Source: Sclerurus mexicanus (lineage: Eukaryota; Chordata; Aves; Passeriformes; Furnariidae). Taken from it: a DNA stretch of 64,000 nt. How positions within the stretch are numbered: position 1 is the stretch's first letter; every line of letters begins with the position of its first letter. The stretch spans positions 4,395,293 to 4,459,292 of the forward strand of contig VWZF01006750.1 in assembly GCA_013396755.1 (NCBI GenBank), given 5' to 3'. Below are positions 61,656 to 64,000 of the stretch, in pieces. A program made the position numbers and the translations under genes. The notes under the pieces were generated by a model. The model was given only the letters and a program-made list of their open reading frames with translations, was not told where the DNA came from and ran no database searches.

Positions 61656-64000
61656 TCATTTTAAAACAGCCATAAGAGAAATTATTACTGGAAAAAAAAA
61701 TCAGTATGTTCAAGTCAACAGATTTAGAATTTTCAGAATACTGAAACCACTGCCACAGCTCTGCCAGTGTGCCTCCTGTGTCACAGTACTGTCCCCATAT
61801 ATCTCCCGCATTACTGCAACCCAGCTATGGCAACTGCTCTCATCCACTTGTCCACAGCATCTACATCCTTCAACATTTGCTACACATTCAGCTCCCATAC
61901 ACCATATGGATGGTTGCTGCCCAGTATAATTAATTTCCTAGGCTTCTCTGGAAATCCATCCCATCATTTGGCAAGGAATGCAGCTCTCCATCTGACTCCT
62001 AGCATGAACTGAGACTATAGTGCAGGGGAAAGAGTTCATGCTTTCCTACAGAATAATGTGAAATACTAAAGCCAGTATTTTGATCTTCAAGCAAAATGCC
62101 TTTGTTGGTGTTCTTTGTAAACTGGGAAAATATACATCTGCAAAGGGGGATTAAATTGATTTGTCATTACAAATTATAAATATCAGTGTACAATAAATAT
62201 CAATTCAATGGTAAAAAATTCTACAGTCACTTTTTAGCCACTGGGGTCCTCAATGAAAACCTAACAGCTGGTGACATTCACAGCATTAGTCTCCTTCACA
62301 CAGCCACCGGGGCAGGAGCTCTGGAAAGGTGCTCCACTCACGATGGGGATCTACCAGAAGAAAAGCACAGGCTGTGTGTGTGCATTTTGCTTTTACTCTC
62401 GTGCTCCAGACATGCCCTGTAATGCCTTTTATGCCCAGAAAAATGAAGATGACCTGTATGAGCTAAATTTATTTATTCCCAGAAGGGAATGAGGTAAATT
62501 TCACGCAATCTTAAAATTTCAGCAATATGTCCTGGCCAGGTGAGAATGAGCTAAGAGGCAGGGCTGGGAGAGAGAAGCTGGGCAAAGGCAGCACTCAAGT
62601 AACTGTTTAAGGTTTCCTAAGACTGCTAGGCTCCTAAACCTGGGTTTTAAATGTGGAAAGTTGGTGGATGGCAGCAACAGTTTTGATTACTATGAATGTG
62701 AGTAGGCAGAGGTGTGAGCAAGGAGTTTACGTTTGTGATGGGTAATGAAACCTGGTGGCAAAACTCTGATTTAGGGCAGCCATAAAGGTAAAAACACATA
62801 CCTTACATCTACAATTGGCATAACTTCAAGAAAGAGGTCTGTGAAGAGGAACTGGAGCTCATGTAATCACAAGAGATATGAGTCAATATGAAAACAAGCT
62901 AATTCTCATCTTCAATAAGGTTTTACCATCTGGAGGTGAAGACCCAGCTATGCACTTGCAGTGAGAAGACAGCCTGTAAATAGCCATGTTAGGGGTGGAT
63001 ATCGAGGGCTCAGTGACATATTTTACAACACCTGGGATTATTCATTCACTTTAGCCTGACTATACCAAGTACTATCAATTGCACATGGCAAGGTGCACTA
63101 CAATTCATTAATATGAAATTGCCTGGTAATACCATAATTTTTCATTTAGAGAACTTTGCAGTACTACTGAAATACTGAGGAAACATAAAAATGCAGTATA
63201 TAATACAAATACAAATATAAGAACAATAAAATGTTCAGTAACAAAATGAAGCTTCTTGCCCTATCACAGATTTGACAGTGAAAAAAGTAATGGTTTATTT
63301 ATCTTGCCTGATGTTAATCTTTGCTGATATTCCCTAAGGTTAAATATATCCATATGAGCTTATGTTTTTATATGAAACTATGATTACTGCACAGGAGATG
63401 ATTTTTTTACATTACTTTCATAAGGGGAAAAAAAGAGGCCAATTTCAATTCTCAATCACTCAAGTGCATCTTCAACAGTTTCCACAGCACTGTATATAGC
63501 CAAACAAAGGCAGAATTTACATCAAGGAGTTTTATCTGTGAAGGCATATGCATGCCTGACATCTAAAAAGGCAGAAGTTATTCTTCACATGATGTATCTC
63601 TCATCACACATCAACAACTTCTAAATTCAAAATACACAAACTTGGAAATACTAATTTTGTGTTAGATGTTAGTCACAAATCAGAACAAAACATTTACAGT
63701 CTTCCAGAGATTCCATCTGCTTACATTGCTCATCGTCACGTGGGCTTTGAACATCCTAAACATACACTGTCCTGCTCAGAATGAAAACAAATAACTCCTG
63801 AGAAAGGACAAGATTTTTCTCTGGAGCTAAATTAGGTTGTACAGCTGATCATTTCAAATTACTGCAACACTACAGCAAATGCACCATACCCTTATGCAAG
63901 CAGGTAAGCAAGCTAAAGGCATTGCATTGTAAGAACCAACTTCCACTGGCTGGACAGAAGGCACAAAAAAGCATCTAAAAACAGTTTTTTCCAATATAAC

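Larger units (their letters stand above)
48956..64000. other. Unique AT-rich non-coding DNA
   Basis: No gene, RNA gene or recognised transposon was found in this 15-kb stretch. The part around 49300-49900 is especially AT-rich. The longest open frame of the window outside CR1 lies at 55409-55825 (138 codons, plus), with no recognised motif. A segment at 57240-57660 is rich in TAAT and TTAAT motifs and has a CAGCTG E-box, as regulatory elements often do. A GC-richer patch at about 62230-62480 carries two overlapping plus frames (78 and 73 codons) of unknown meaning. Confidence 0.6.

Noticed and set aside
1..64000. Operons, CRISPR arrays, prophages or other microbial systems
   Set aside because: Composition, CR1 and LTR content and lack of long frames show vertebrate non-coding DNA.

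Overview
The window reads as non-coding DNA from a bird genome. It is AT-rich, has few CpGs, and its recognisable interspersed repeats are almost all CR1 LINE fragments plus one ERVL-like solo LTR, which is the sparse repeat content typical of birds. No bona fide protein-coding gene, tRNA, rRNA, CRISPR array or prokaryotic feature could be supported. The open reading frames are short and are explained by CR1 remnants, low-complexity tracts, the duplicated block, or chance. The sequence is best regarded as intergenic or as part of a very long intron. The species cannot be fixed from the sequence alone.

Layout: 1-4372 unique AT-rich DNA; 4373-5062 CR1 (minus), the best preserved; 5063-10189 unique; 10190-14187 a near-identical block present twice. 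The upstream copy (10190-12054) is broken by single-N placeholders at 10785, 10959 and 11123, is separated from the intact downstream copy by a fourth N at 12055, and has two of its pieces in swapped order. The downstream copy (12056-14187) is intact and carries a complete 555-bp solo LTR (12482-13036, minus) flanked by a 5-bp target-site duplication. The simplest reading is a false duplication made during assembly, triggered by that LTR.

14188-17094 holds unique DNA and an internal CR1 fragment near 15440-15890 (minus) that resembles the end of the CR1 ORF1 esterase region. A CR1 (plus) lacking its 3' end lies at 17095-17495. 17496-24467 is unique and includes an A/C-rich tract (18541-18685), a G-rich tract (20105-20127) and a GC-richer patch (22493-22937) whose minus strand shows splice-like signals and a good polyadenylation site. 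CR1 copies follow at 24468-24878 (minus), 30732-31288 (minus), 44953-45360 (plus) and 48320-48955 (plus, old and decayed). The rest, including 48956-64000, is unique AT-rich DNA with scattered small palindromes and short tandem duplications.

No new biological system is evident. The strongest observations are the assembly artefact with its LTR cause, the solo LTR itself, and the possible small minus-strand transcript end at 22.5-22.9 kb. All boundaries and comparisons were made by eye.
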